Source of the DNA: Usitatibacter palustris
GTDB taxonomy: Bacteria; Pseudomonadota; Gammaproteobacteria; Burkholderiales; Usitatibacteraceae
Reading direction: 5' to 3'
Assembly (NCBI RefSeq): GCF_013003985.1
Contig: NZ_CP053073.1
Span: 2,170,001 to 2,234,000, forward strand
DNA length: 64,000 bases
Below are positions 10,519-21,300 of this stretch, piece by piece. The position numbers and the translations under genes are program-made. Below the pieces are notes generated by a model that was not told the origin of the DNA, made no database searches, and saw only the letters and a list, made by a program, of their open reading frames with translations. The first letter of the stretch is position 1; the number at the start of each line of letters is the position of its first letter.

Positions 10519-11872
10519 CCTGACCATGCCCGACGCGACCGTGACGCTCGCGCAGGAGCTCATCCGCCACAAGCGCGATGGGCACGCGCTCGACCGCGCG
10601 CGCATCGACGCGTTCGTGCGCGGCCTGGCCGACGGCAGCTGGAACGATGCGCAGGTCGGCGCGATGGCGATGGCGATCTTCATGCGCGGCCTCAGCGACC
10701 GCGAGACCACCGACCTCACCGACGCCATGACGCGCTCGGGCGTCGTGCTCGACTGGAAGGGGCGCTTCGACGCGCCGATCGTGGACAAGCATTCGACCGG
10801 CGGCGTCGGCGACAAGGTGAGCCTGGCACTCGCACCCATCGTCGCGGCCTGCGGGGGCGTCGTGCCGATGATCTCGGGACGCGGCCTCGGCCACACCGGC
10901 GGCACGCTGGACAAGCTGGAAGCGATCCCGGGCTACCGCGCGATCGTCACGCGCGATGAACTGGAATCCGTCCTGCGCGCCGCGGGCTGCGCGATCGTCG
11001 GCGCCTCGTCCGAGGTGGCCCCCGCGGACCGCCGCCTCTATGCAATCCGCGACGTGACCTCCACCGTGGAATCCATCCCGCTCATCAGCGCGAGCATCCT
11101 CTCGAAGAAGCTCGCCGCGGGGCTCGACGCGCTGGTGCTCGACGTGAAGGTGGGCAACGGCGCCTTCGCGCACGATCTCGCCTTCGCGCAGGCGCTGGCC
11201 CGCAGCATCGCGCGCGTCGCCGCCGGCGCCGGACTCGCCTGCACGGCCTGGATCACCGACATGAACCAGGTGCTGGGCCGCTCCTGCGGCAATGCCGTGG
11301 AAACGCTGGAAGCCGTGCGCTATCTGCAGGGCAAGGAATGCGACCCGCGCTTCGGCGAGGTAACCGAAACGCTGTCGGCCGAGCTGCTCGTGATGGGCAA
11401 GCTCGCTCCCGACATGGAAGCTGCGCGCGTTCGCGTGCGGCAAGCACTGGCCAGTGGGGCCGCGCTCGAGCGCTTCTCGCGCATGGTGACGGCACTCGGA
11501 GGCCCGGCGGATTTCGTCGAGCATGCCGAGCGCCATCTTCCTGCCGCACCCGTGCAGCGCACGTTCCACGCCGCTTCCGCCGGGTACGTGCAAAGCATCG
11601 CCACGCGTGAAATGGGCCTCGCGGTCATCGAACTGGGCGGCGGCCGGCGCGGCGCCGGCGACGCGATCGATCCGCGCGTGGGCTTCACGCAGGTCGCGGC
11701 CCCGGGCGATCGCGTGGAAAGCGGCAGCGTGCTCGCCGTCGTCCACGCCGCCACCGAAGCGCACGCAGATGCCGCACTGGCGCGGCTGACACGAATCATT
11801 CACGTGGGCGACGTACAACCGTCCGTCCCACCCGTCCTGATCGAGCGCGCGAGCGCCGCCCCGAACCCATGA
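10511..11872 (+). CDS. deoA: Thymidine phosphorylase
   Basis: 453 residues from a GTG that overlaps the previous gene by 8 bases; an ATG at 10526 is an alternative start. It has the family signature KHSTGGVGDKVSLALAPIVA near residue 95 and GRGLGHTGGTLDKLE near residue 120, then SVESIPLI-like and KLAAGLDALVLDVKVGNGAF blocks. It phosphorolyses thymidine and deoxyuridine to the base and deoxyribose-1-phosphate, supplying uracil for the URC genes downstream and sugar phosphate for deoC. It ends in an ATGA overlap with the PhoD-like gene. Confidence 0.93.
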   Translation: MSDLTMPDATVTLAQELIRHKRDGHALDRARIDAFVRGLADGSWNDAQVGAMAMAIFMRGLSDRETTDLTDAMTRSGVVLDWKGRFDAPIVDKHSTGGVGDKVSLALAPIVAACGGVVPMISGRGLGHTGGTLDKLEAIPGYRAIVTRDELESVLRAAGCAIVGASSEVAPADRRLYAIRDVTSTVESIPLISASILSKKLAAGLDALVLDVKVGNGAFAHDLAFAQALARSIARVAAGAGLACTAWITDMNQVLGRSCGNAVETLEAVRYLQGKECDPRFGEVTETLSAELLVMGKLAPDMEAARVRVRQALASGAALERFSRMVTALGGPADFVEHAERHLPAAPVQRTFHAASAGYVQSIATREMGLAVIELGGGRRGAGDAIDPRVGFTQVAAPGDRVESGSVLAVVHAATEAHADAALARLTRIIHVGDVQPSVPPVLIERASAAPNP

Positions 11873-13284
11873 GCCGACCCGACCTTCCTCCCGCTTCCGA
11901 GCGTCCGCAGAATCCTTCGCGCCGCCGCGCGCTCTTCGCCGCGAGCGATCTCGCCTTGGTCGCTGCCGCCGCGCCGTCGCTGCCGGCTCTCGCGCAACCC
12001 GCCGCACCGCCGCCGCTGCGCGTGGTGCATGGATTCGCCGACCACCTGAGCATCAACCTCTGGCTGCAAGGAACGCGCGCCGATTCGCTGGAAATCGACG
12101 TGCGCCTGGGCGACAACGCCACGGCCAAACCCGTGAGCACGCTCGCCGTGCAACTCGACGCACGCACCGATTTCACCGAGACGCTCGTCGTCGCGGGCCT
12201 CGAACCGGGCGAGCGCTACAACTACACGGTGCGCTCGACCAAGGCGAAAGCCGTCCTCGCGCGCGGCACGTTCAAGACGCAGGTGCTCTGGCAGTGGCGC
12301 ACCGATCCACCGACCGTGCGCATCGTCGCCGGCTCGTGCGCGTACATGAACGATTTCAAGTACGACCGGCCCGGCAAGCCCTACGGCGGCGGCGAGGAGA
12401 TCTTCGACAACATCGCGAAGCTCTCGCCCGACCTCATGCTCTGGCTCGGCGACAACATCTACACGCGCGAAGCCGACTACACGAGCCGCGAGGGCATCAA
12501 CCGCCGCTATCGCTTCTACCGCTCGCATCCGACGATGCAGAAGCTGTGGACCGCCACGCCCCACGTCGCGATCTGGGACGACCATGATTTCGGCCCGGAC
12601 AACAGCGACTTCTCGTACTCCGGCGCGGGCTGGACGCACGAGATGTTCCTGCGCTACTGGCCGATGCCGTATTCGCCGCCCGCCGACGGGCTCTACGGCA
12701 AGATCCTCCAGGGCGACGTGGACATCTTCATGCTCGACGACCGCTCCTATCGCTATCCGGAAGGCTGGCCGCAGGGCGCGACCGACAAGGTGATGTACGG
12801 CCCGAAGCAGATGCTGTGGCTGAAGGCCGCCCTCACGGCATCGCGCGCGCCGTTCAAGATCATCGCGGGCGGCAGCCAGTTCTTCAACAAGGTGAGCACC
12901 GCGGAGTGCTGGGTGAAGTACCCCGCCGAGCAGGCCGACTTCCTGCGCTTCCTCGAGGAACGCAAGATCCCCGGCGTGATCTTCCTGTCGGGCGACCGCC
13001 ACTTCGCGACCCAACATCGGATCCAGCGCACCGGGCTCTATCCCCTGAACGAGATCACCACGTCCCCGCTCACGTCGGGCCTTTCCACGGTCCGCGACCC
13101 CGAGAGGAGCAATCCCGACCTCGTGCCCGGCACGCTGCTCTCGGAACGCAACTTCGCGCTCATCACGGTCACGGGGCCGCGTACGGAACGCGCGCTCACG
13201 ATCGCGATTCGCAACACGGAAGGACAGAAGCGCTGGGAATGGAACGCCACCGCAGCCGAACTGGCGCAGGGAACCAAGGCATGA
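11869..13284 (+). CDS. PhoD-like alkaline phosphatase, exported
   Basis: 471 residues. The N-terminus has a Tat-like patch SRRRALFAASDLAL followed by a hydrophobic stretch ending PALAQP. The metallophosphatase blocks are visible: AGSCAYMND, WLGDNIY, WDDHDFGPDNSD and LSGDRHFA, which are metal ligands of the PhoD family. It should release phosphate from phosphoesters outside the inner membrane. Its place in a nucleoside operon, coupled to deoA by ATGA and to the 5'-nucleotidase gene, suggests a role in dephosphorylating nucleotides before uptake. Substrate is inferred. Confidence 0.88.
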   Translation: MSRPDLPPASERPQNPSRRRALFAASDLALVAAAAPSLPALAQPAAPPPLRVVHGFADHLSINLWLQGTRADSLEIDVRLGDNATAKPVSTLAVQLDARTDFTETLVVAGLEPGERYNYTVRSTKAKAVLARGTFKTQVLWQWRTDPPTVRIVAGSCAYMNDFKYDRPGKPYGGGEEIFDNIAKLSPDLMLWLGDNIYTREADYTSREGINRRYRFYRSHPTMQKLWTATPHVAIWDDHDFGPDNSDFSYSGAGWTHEMFLRYWPMPYSPPADGLYGKILQGDVDIFMLDDRSYRYPEGWPQGATDKVMYGPKQMLWLKAALTASRAPFKIIAGGSQFFNKVSTAECWVKYPAEQADFLRFLEERKIPGVIFLSGDRHFATQHRIQRTGLYPLNEITTSPLTSGLSTVRDPERSNPDLVPGTLLSERNFALITVTGPRTERALTIAIRNTEGQKRWEWNATAAELAQGTKA

Positions 13285-15035
13285 AGACGATTCGCATCAC
13301 CACCCTCGCCGCCGCGTTGTCCTTCGGCGTATTCACCGCTTTCGCCGCGCAGCTCGACCCCGTGCCGGTACGCCTCATCGGCATCAACGATTTCCACGGG
13401 CACCTGGAAGCGGGCAACAACCTCCTGTTCCTCCAGGACCCCACGGCTGCCAAGGGTTCGCCGGAGATCCGCGTGAACGCCGGTGGTGCGGCCAACCTCG
13501 CCGGCCTCGTGCGCTCGCTGCGCGCGGGCGCTCCCTACAGCTTCATGCTGGCCGGCGGCGACCTGATCGGTGCGTCTCCCCTGCCCTCGACGCTGTTCAA
13601 GCACGAGACCACGATCGAGATCCTGGGCGAGATCGGCCTGGACGCGAGCACGGTGGGCAACCACGAGTTCGACGCGGGCATGCCGGAGCTGCAGCGCATC
13701 ATCAAGGGCGGCTGCGCGCCGACGAAGCCCGACGACATCGTCGTGAGCTGCGGGACCTCGCCGTATGCCGGTGCGAAATTCAAGTACCTCGGCGCCAACG
13801 TGGTGGACGCGAAGGGCAACTACCCGATCGCGCCCTACCTGATCAAGGAGTTCGACGGCATCAAGGTCGGCTTCATCGGCGCGGTGACGAAGACCACGCC
13901 GCAGATGGTGTTGCCGTCGGGCATCGTGGGACTCACGTTCCAGGACGAGGCCGATGCGGTCAACCGCGCGGCCGACGAGCTGCGCGCCAAGGGCGTGCGC
14001 GCGATGGTGGCGGTGTTCCACGAAGGCATCGAGCTCGGCACGCAGGCGAACCGCGGCGAGTGGAACGACACGACCTGCCCCAACGCGCACGGACCGTTGC
14101 TCGGCATCGCCCAGCGCCTCGCCCCCGAGATTCGCGTGATCTTTTCGGGCCACACGCACCAGGGCTACCGCTGCGAGATCGGGGGACGCCTCCTGATCCA
14201 GGGCACCTCGTACGGGCGCGGCATCTCGGTGGTGGACGTGGAGCTCGACCGCAGCACCCGGGCGATGCTGCCCCCGGTGCGCAGCTACAACCTCCCGGTG
14301 CTCAACGAGCGCACCGAAGCCGCGCAGCGCGAGAAGCTCGTCGCCGCGACTCCCGCGCCGTTCAACGCGGTGCTGCGCGACGCGAAGCCCGATGCCGCGA
14401 TCGCCGCGAAGGTCGCGCAATACGTGACCGCCGTCGCACCCAAGGCCAACCGGCCCGTGGGCCGCGTGACCGCGCCGATCATTCGCAGCTTCGAAAACGA
14501 CAGCGCGGCCGGCCGCCTCATTGCCGACGCGCAGCTCGCCGCCACGAAGGCCCTTGGCTCGCTGGCCGCCTTCATGAACCCGGGTGGCGTGCGCGCGAAC
14601 TTCGAGTGCACCTCTCCACCGTGCACCGTCACGTTCGGCCAGTCGTTCACGATGCAGCCCTTCGGCAACAGCCTCGTGGTGATGAGCCTCACGGGCGCGC
14701 AGCTGAAGGCGATGCTCGAGTCCCAGAAGCCGGGCGCCAGCGGCGAGCCGCGTTTCCTGCAGCCCTCCGAGGGCTTCACCTACACCTGGACCGACAATGC
14801 CGCACCCGGCACGCGCGTGTCGGACATGCGCTTCGCGGGACAGCCGGTCGAGTCCGAGCGCAAGTACCGCGTCACCGTGAACAGCTTCCTCGCCGAGGGC
14901 GGCGACGGCTTCGCCGCGATCAAGGACGGCACCGAGCAGCTGGGCGGCGGCCAGGATCTCGACGCGCTGCTTGCCTGGCTCGGTGCCGGCGACCGCTCTC
15001 CTCCGCCGAATACGCGCATCAACCGCGTGAAGTGA
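13281..15035 (+). CDS. 5'-nucleotidase/UshA-like bifunctional phosphatase, exported
   Basis: 584 residues with a signal peptide ending AFAAQ. The N-terminal metallophosphatase domain has LIGINDFHGHLE (metal site), GGDLIGAS, VGNHEFDAG and FSGHTHQGY. The C-terminal 5'-nucleotidase domain (about 370-584) has the AAFMNPGGVRANF-type block and TFGQSFTMQPFGN. Such enzymes hydrolyse nucleotides to nucleosides in the periplasm. The gene overlaps the PhoD-like gene by ATGA and is 7 bases from the URC1-like gene, so it would supply nucleosides to the importer in the same operon. Confidence 0.92.
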   Translation: MKTIRITTLAAALSFGVFTAFAAQLDPVPVRLIGINDFHGHLEAGNNLLFLQDPTAAKGSPEIRVNAGGAANLAGLVRSLRAGAPYSFMLAGGDLIGASPLPSTLFKHETTIEILGEIGLDASTVGNHEFDAGMPELQRIIKGGCAPTKPDDIVVSCGTSPYAGAKFKYLGANVVDAKGNYPIAPYLIKEFDGIKVGFIGAVTKTTPQMVLPSGIVGLTFQDEADAVNRAADELRAKGVRAMVAVFHEGIELGTQANRGEWNDTTCPNAHGPLLGIAQRLAPEIRVIFSGHTHQGYRCEIGGRLLIQGTSYGRGISVVDVELDRSTRAMLPPVRSYNLPVLNERTEAAQREKLVAATPAPFNAVLRDAKPDAAIAAKVAQYVTAVAPKANRPVGRVTAPIIRSFENDSAAGRLIADAQLAATKALGSLAAFMNPGGVRANFECTSPPCTVTFGQSFTMQPFGNSLVVMSLTGAQLKAMLESQKPGASGEPRFLQPSEGFTYTWTDNAAPGTRVSDMRFAGQPVESERKYRVTVNSFLAEGGDGFAAIKDGTEQLGGGQDLDALLAWLGAGDRSPPPNTRINRVK

Positions 15036-15042
15036 AACGACC

Positions 15043-16296
15043 ATGACCCGCCAATCCTCCGACCACATCGTCCTCTCCTCGCATCCCGGGGCGCAGGGAC
15101 AGGCCCGGCTGCACGACATCCACTGGGGCAAGCCCACGGCGGCGGAGCGCGGACCGGTCATCGCGAGCCTCACGGACGTGGGCCAGAGGAATGCGATTGG
15201 CTCGCACGCCGGCGCCTACGCGGTCTATCGCGCGCTCGCCGTGGCCTCGGGCGCCCTGCAACGCGACCATCGCCCCGACCTCACCAACACGGCGCCCGCC
15301 GAACCGATCGGTCCCCATCCGCAGTGGGCGGACCCGGACAAGATCGTGTCGCTCGACCCGTGGGGCCACCTGGTGGCCAGCGTCTTCGCCGAGCACATCG
15401 CCGCGGGCATCGACGCGCGCCCGACGATCGCCGTCACGAAGGCCCACATCAACATGCCCGAGCTGAAGGACGCGATCGCCGCGGGCCGGCTCCAGCCGGA
15501 CGGGAACATCCTCTCGGACAACGGCGACGTGCGCGTGACCAAGGCGGCCATCGATCCGGTCTGGTACCTGCCGGGCATCGCGAACCGCTTCGAGGTCAAG
15601 GAATCGAGCCTGCGCCGTGCGCTGTTCGAGCAGACCGCGGGCATGTTCCCCGAGCTCGTCACGCGGCCCGACCTGAAAGTGTTCCTGCCTCCGATCGGCG
15701 GCATGACGCTCTACTTCTTCGGCGACGTCGCGAAACTGGGCAAGCCCGGCACGCGCGTGGCCTGCCGCCTGCACGACGAGTGCAATGGCTCGGACGTCTT
15801 CGGCTCCGACATCTGCACCTGCCGCCCGTACCTCGCGCACGGCATCGAGGTGTGCATCGAGGAAGCGCAACAAGGCGGCGTAGGCCTCGTGGTCTACAAC
15901 CGCAAGGAAGGCCGCGCGCTGGGCGAAGTCACCAAGTTCCTGGTCTACAACGCGAGGAAGCGCCAGCCGGGCGGCGACCGCGCCGAAACCTACTTCGCGC
16001 GCACCGAGTGCGTCGCGGGCGTGCAGGACATGCGCTTCCAGCAGTTGATGCCCGATGTCTTTCATTGGCTGGGCATCACGCGCATCGACCGCTGGGCCTC
16101 GATGAGCGACATGAAGCACGGCGCGCTCGTGGAAGCCGGCATCGAGGTCGTGGAGCGCGTGCCGATCCCCGATGGATTGATTCCGATGGATGCGCGCGTC
16201 GAGATGGATGCGAAGAAGGCCGCGGGCTATTTCACCAGCGACATGCCCGCCGCCGAAGATCTCACGCTGCCCAAAGGCCGTGCGCTCGACGAATGA
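15043..16296 (+). CDS. URC1-like GTP cyclohydrolase II homologue (uracil catabolism)
   Basis: 417 residues, twice the size of RibA. The C-terminal half carries the cyclohydrolase II zinc cysteines in HDECNG and DICTCRPY and a modified active-site block NRKEGRALGE (RibA has RQEGRG). The N-terminal 200 residues are specific to the URC1 group. URC1 proteins act with a uracil phosphoribosyltransferase and DUF1688/URC4 in a reductase-independent pyrimidine breakdown route, first described in yeast and noted in bacteria. Both partners follow here, so this is a ring-opening enzyme on uridine nucleotide rather than riboflavin synthesis. No other rib gene is nearby. Confidence 0.85.
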   Translation: MTRQSSDHIVLSSHPGAQGQARLHDIHWGKPTAAERGPVIASLTDVGQRNAIGSHAGAYAVYRALAVASGALQRDHRPDLTNTAPAEPIGPHPQWADPDKIVSLDPWGHLVASVFAEHIAAGIDARPTIAVTKAHINMPELKDAIAAGRLQPDGNILSDNGDVRVTKAAIDPVWYLPGIANRFEVKESSLRRALFEQTAGMFPELVTRPDLKVFLPPIGGMTLYFFGDVAKLGKPGTRVACRLHDECNGSDVFGSDICTCRPYLAHGIEVCIEEAQQGGVGLVVYNRKEGRALGEVTKFLVYNARKRQPGGDRAETYFARTECVAGVQDMRFQQLMPDVFHWLGITRIDRWASMSDMKHGALVEAGIEVVERVPIPDGLIPMDARVEMDAKKAAGYFTSDMPAAEDLTLPKGRALDE

Positions 16297-16314
16297 GCCT
16301 GGACAAATAAACCC

Positions 16315-17535
16315 GTGAACGCCACTCAACCCTCCTCCGCCGCGCGCCTGCTCACTGCCGGTGCGGTGCGCGCCCATTGCGGCGAAGTGGCGCGTGAAGT
16401 GATGGCGGGCCGCTCGCCGCACTTCACGTGGCACGAGGAGCGATTGCCCGCGGTGGCCGCGTATGTGGTGGACGTGATCCGCGAGCGCTATCCGGATCTC
16501 CGCGTGCCGGTGCACAGCCGCTGGCGCCACTTCGAAGCCGCGGGCGTGGACCGCTGGAGCGCGCTCGTCGCGCGCCACGATCTCGCCGGCCCGGCCCGTG
16601 CCGAGGAACGCGCGCGAGCCGCCATCGACCTCGTGATCCCGAGTGTGCTGCTGGATGCGGGCGCCGGTGCCGCCTGGAAATTCCGCGAGGCCGATCGCAC
16701 CCTCACGCGCTCCGAGGGCCTCGGTGTCGCGAGCCTCGGCTTGTTTGCGAGCGGGAAGCTCTCGTCGCATGCCGGCCAGCCGCTGCGCAGCGATGCCGCT
16801 GCCCTCGAGGCCCTGCGCCCCGCGGACATCGCGCACGCCTTCCAGGTCACTGCGGACAATCCGCTCGTCGGGCTTGAAGGCCGCGCCGCGCTGCTGTCGC
16901 GCCTCGGTCAGCTCATGAGCGTGCAGCCTGTCTTCTTCGGCACGCCCGCGCGCCTGGGCAATCTGCTCGACTACTGGAAGGCGCGTGCGGTCGGTGGGCG
17001 CATAACCGCCGAAGACATCCTCGCCACCCTGCTGCAGGCCCTCGGGCCGATGTGGCCGGGGCGCACCGTGCTCGATGGCGTGGCCCTCGGCGATTGCTGG
17101 CCCCATCCCGCGGCGGTGGGCGGCTTCGTGCCGTTCCACAAGCTGACCCAATGGCTCGCCTACTCGCTGCTCGAACCGCTCGCCGATGGCGGACTGGAAG
17201 TCACCGGCCTCGATTCGCTGACCGGCTTGCCCGAGTACCGCAATGGCGGCCTGCTGCTCGACCTGGGCCTCGTCCAGGCGAAGGATCCGACGTTTCACCA
17301 ACGGCCGCTGGAAGTCGGCGAGCCGGCGGTCGTCGAATGGCGCGCGCTCACGGTGGTGGGGCTCGATCGCCTCGCGCCCCTGGTGCGCGAAGCGCTGGGC
17401 GTGGAAGCCGCGGCATTTCCGCTCGCCCGCATGCTCGAAGGCGGCACGTGGGCGGCAGGACGCAAGGTGGCAGGCGAACGGCGCGCAGGCGCAACGCCGC
17501 CCGTGAACGTGACGAGCGACGGGACCGTATTTTGA
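16315..17535 (+). CDS. URC4/DUF1688 family protein (uracil catabolism)
   Basis: 406 residues from a GTG 18 bases after the URC1-like stop. The sequence matches the DUF1688 (URC4/Urg3) family: [10 protein letters not shown] near residue 37, [29 protein letters not shown], and [17 protein letters not shown] in the C-terminal part. The family is required for growth on uracil by the URC route, but its exact reaction is not established here. No signal peptide is seen, so it is cytoplasmic. It stands between URC1-like and upp, the expected three-gene set. Confidence 0.88.
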   Translation: MNATQPSSAARLLTAGAVRAHCGEVAREVMAGRSPHFTWHEERLPAVAAYVVDVIRERYPDLRVPVHSRWRHFEAAGVDRWSALVARHDLAGPARAEERARAAIDLVIPSVLLDAGAGAAWKFREADRTLTRSEGLGVASLGLFASGKLSSHAGQPLRSDAAALEALRPADIAHAFQVTADNPLVGLEGRAALLSRLGQLMSVQPVFFGTPARLGNLLDYWKARAVGGRITAEDILATLLQALGPMWPGRTVLDGVALGDCWPHPAAVGGFVPFHKLTQWLAYSLLEPLADGGLEVTGLDSLTGLPEYRNGGLLLDLGLVQAKDPTFHQRPLEVGEPAVVEWRALTVVGLDRLAPLVREALGVEAAAFPLARMLEGGTWAAGRKVAGERRAGATPPVNVTSDGTVF

Positions 17536-17549
17536 AAAGCGAGGGCACG

Positions 17550-18194
17550 ATGATGAAGCACGAGTTCCCGAACCTGCGGGTCATCCTGCATCCGCTGATC
17601 CAGCACAAGCTCACGCAGATGCGCGATGAGACGACGAACACCGAGCGCTTCCGGCGCTTCGTGCGCGAGGTGGGCCAGATGCTCGCCTACGAAGTGACGC
17701 GCGACCTGCCCACCGAGCTGGTGGAGGTTCGCACGCCGATCGCCACGTTCCGCTCGCCGATGATCGCCGGCAAGCAGCAGTGCCTGGTCTCGATCCTGCG
17801 CGCCGGCAACGGCATGTTGGACGGCATGCTCGAGCTGCTTCCCGCCGCGAAGGTGGGCCACATCGGGCTCTACCGCGATCCTTCGACGCTCGAGCCCGTC
17901 GAGTACTACTTCAAGGTCCCCTCCGACATCGCCGAGCGCATGGTGATCGTGTGCGACCCGATGCTCGCCACGGGAAACTCGGCCGTGGCGGCGATCAACC
18001 GCCTCAAGGACCACGGGGTGACGTCCATCAAGCTGGTCTGCCTGCTCGCCGCCCCCGAGGGCGTGCGCGCGATGCTGGAGCGGCATCCCGACGTGACCGT
18101 CACGGTGGCCGCACTCGACGAAAAATTGAACGACCACGGCTACATCGTGCCGGGGCTGGGCGATGCGGGCGACCGCATCTTCGGCACGCGCTAG
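17550..18194 (+). CDS. upp: Uracil phosphoribosyltransferase
   Basis: 214 residues from the first of two adjacent ATGs (17550, 17553), with a GAGGG ribosome-binding site at 17541. It has the [16 protein letters not shown] block, the PRPP motif [18 protein letters not shown] and the C-terminal uracil-binding [13 protein letters not shown]. It converts uracil and PRPP to UMP. Upp is usually a salvage enzyme, but as the last gene behind URC1-like and URC4 it likely makes the nucleotide that the URC route degrades. It ends the long operon. Confidence 0.95.
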   Translation: MMKHEFPNLRVILHPLIQHKLTQMRDETTNTERFRRFVREVGQMLAYEVTRDLPTELVEVRTPIATFRSPMIAGKQQCLVSILRAGNGMLDGMLELLPAAKVGHIGLYRDPSTLEPVEYYFKVPSDIAERMVIVCDPMLATGNSAVAAINRLKDHGVTSIKLVCLLAAPEGVRAMLERHPDVTVTVAALDEKLNDHGYIVPGLGDAGDRIFGTR

Positions 18195-18207
18195 CCCTGC
18201 AAAGACT

Positions 18208-18223
18208 TGGCATGCGAATCGCT
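18208..18223 (+). promoter_or_regulatory. Possible sigma-54 (-24/-12) promoter for the TonB receptor gene
   Basis: In the 199-base gap after upp the sequence TGGCATGCGAATCGCT matches the -24/-12 pattern at 14 of 16 defined or free positions, with GG and GC twelve bases apart. No good -35/-10 pair was seen in this gap. The two mismatches and the absence of a visible activator gene keep this tentative. The remainder of the gap holds a short GCCCC/GGGGC hairpin at about 18317-18331 and a good ribosome-binding site at 18384. Confidence 0.3.
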
Positions 18224-18393
18224 AACAACCTGGGGGTATTGTCATGAAAGTGTCCTTCGAAATAGGTATTCGTAGGCCGGCATTCTCGGAGGCCACGGGC
18301 CCTCCCTAGTTTCGCCGCCCCACTTCGGGGCCCCATCGCCTCAGGGCGGAGCATTCCGTTGCGTTGCAGATCCAGACACAAAAAGGGAGAACC

Positions 18394-21300
18394 ATGAAAA
18401 TTCGCACAAGCCATCGCATGTCCAGGCTCGCAATCTGCGTAGCGCTGGCACTCGGCGCCGCATCCATTTCCTCGCAAGCTCAAACCACCACCTCCGCCGT
18501 AACCGGCAAGGTCACCACGGTCGACGGCAAGCCGATCCAGGGCGCCGCGGTCACGGTGCGCCACGTCGATTCAGGCTCCGTCGCCAACCTGGTCACGGAT
18601 GCCGAGGGACGCTACTCGGCACGCGGCCTGCGCGTGGGCGGCCCGTACACGCTCACCATCACCAAGGACGGTGTCACCGAGACGCGTGAAAACGTCTACC
18701 TGCAACTGGCCGACACCAAGGAAGTCGACGTGCGCGTCGGCGTGGCCGTGCAGGAAAAGATCACCGTGACGGCCAGCGCCGGGGACGACAAGTTCAGCGC
18801 CTCCAACATGGGCACCACGACGCAGATCGGCAAGACCGAGCTCGCGACCCTCCCCTCGCAGCAACGCAACCTCCAGGACTACGCCCGCGTGGATCCGCGC
18901 GTGTCGCAGACCGACAAGGAGCGCGGCGAGATTTCCGTGGCCGGCCAGAACTCGCGCTACAACAAGATCAGCATCGACGGCGTGAACATCAGCGACACGT
19001 TCGGCCTCGAGGCGAACACGATGCCGACGTTGAAGCAGCCGGTATCGATCGACGCGATCGAGTCGGTGCAGGTGAACGTCTCGAACTACGACGTCACGCA
19101 GACCGGCTATACCGGCGGCAACATCAACGCCGTCACGAAGTCCGGTACCAACGAGTTCCACGGCACCGCGACCTACGTCTACCGCGACGACAGCATGGCG
19201 GGCCAGCGCTACAACCGCGCCACCGAAACCTACACCGACCCGCCGAAGTTCGAGGAAAAGCTCTACGGCTTCACCCTCGGCGGCCCGATCATCAAGGACC
19301 AGCTGTTCTTCTTCGTGGGCTACGAGGAATTGCAGAGCACGCGCAATGCGCCCGACTTCGGGCCGATCGGCAGCGCCAACGGCGGCATCGTGGCCATCTC
19401 CCCGGCGGCCATTTCCGCCATCACGGCGCTGGCCACCTCCCAGTACGGCATCGACCTCGGCACGGTCAGCGCCAGCGGCGCCGACCTCAACGTGAAGGAC
19501 TACCTCGCCAAGGTGGACTGGAACATCAGCGCCCATCATCGCGCCAACCTGCGCTTCACCCGCACCGAGCAGACGGAGCCGATCTTCCAGAACTTCTCGG
19601 CCACGCAGGTCGCGGCGAGCTCCAACCTGTGGAACCAGGTCAAGACGCTCGACACGCTGGTCGGGCAGTGGTTCGCCGACTGGACGCCGAACCTCTCGAC
19701 CGAGGTGCGGCTCTCCAGCCGCGACTACCACAGCGAGCCGGAGAACTTCGCGAGCCTGCCGCAACAAGTGTTCAGCTTCTCCGGAGCAGTCCCGGCGAAC
19801 GCGCCCGCGGGCGTGAACACCGGGACCCGGACCTTCTCCACGGGCACGGAACGCAGCCGCCACTTCAACATCCTCGACACCAAGACCAACGATCTCTTCG
19901 TCGGCGCCACGTACGTGATGGGCGCCCACGAGATCAAGGGCATCGTCGAGTACAGCGACAACAAGATCTACAACGCCTTCCTCCAGGACACGAAGGGCAA
20001 CTACACGTTCAGCTGCGTGAATAGCAGCGCGACGTATACCTACACCTTCGGCACCATCAACTGCGGAACGGCGACGTCGGCACAGGTGGATGCGGCGATC
20101 CTCGAGAACTACCGCATCGGCCGTCCGTCGAGCTACCTGGTGCAGGTGCCGGTCAATGCCGGCGGGTCGATCAACGATGGCGTGGCGTCATTCCACGTGA
20201 AGAACGAGGGCTTCGCCCTGCAGGACACGTGGCAGGTGGACCCGAGGCTCACGCTGCAGTTCGGCGTGCGCGTCGATAACCCGCGCATGCCGCAGAGCCC
20301 GCTCAAGAACGACGCAGCGGCGGCCCCGTTGGTTCCGGGAACGGCTACATCCGGCGGCGTGGTCACGGCGCGCAACTCGGGCGGCTTCGGACTCGACAAC
20401 ACGCACACCATCGACGGCGAGACCCTGTTCCAGCCGCGTTTCGGATTCAACTACATGCTCGACATGGAGCGTCCGACGCAGGTGCGCGGTGGGTTCGGCC
20501 TCTTCCAGGGCGCGGCGGCAACGGTGTGGCTCTCGAACATCTACTCGAACACCGGCGTGGCCACGCGCGTGGTCGGTTGCGGCACCTCCGGCTTCGCCGC
20601 GTGCCCGTCGGCCGGCGGCATCTTCCGAGCGGATCCTGCGAACCAGATCACCAGCTTCCCCGGTTCCGCGCCCGCGGCCAACGTTGACTTCCTCAGTACC
20701 GACATGGCGCAGCCCGCGGTGTGGAAGCTCAACATCGGCTTCGAGCACAAGCTGCCCTGGTGGGACATGGTCGCGACGGTCGAGTACCTGTATACGAAGA
20801 CCGATGTCGGCATCTACTACCAGCACCTGAACCTCGGCGCGCCGACGCGCACGGGAACGGACGGACGCCCGCTCTTCTACACGGCGGCCGCCTACAACCC
20901 CGCGTGCTGGAGCTCGACGGGAACGCGCATCACGACCGGCGGCGCCTGCGCCATCGACAACCGGACGCGTGCGCTCTCCAACCCGAACTTCAACAACGTG
21001 CTGCAGGCGACGAAGACGGACGAAGGCAAGGGGCAGGCCCTGACGCTCGCCTTGAGCGGCAAGGCATTCCAGGACGTCAGCTGGACCCTCGCGTACACGT
21101 ACACGGAGCAGACGGAAGCCAGCGGCCTCACGTCGTCGGTGTCCAACTCCAACTGGCAGGCACGCGCGAGCTTCGATCCCAATGCCAACGAGGCGAGCAA
21201 CTCGTCCTACCTGGTGAAGGACCGGTTCAACGCGTCGCTCGCCTGGGAGAAGGCGTTCTACAAGAACTTCAAGTCGCGAGTCGGGTTCTTCTACGAGGGA

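Noticed and set aside
15043-16296. Riboflavin synthesis GTP cyclohydrolase II
   Set aside because: Double length, altered active-site motif and the URC4 and upp neighbours point to uracil breakdown.
18195-18393. A cobalamin or other riboswitch before the TonB receptor
   Set aside because: No B12-box or other known riboswitch core was recognised in the 199-base leader.
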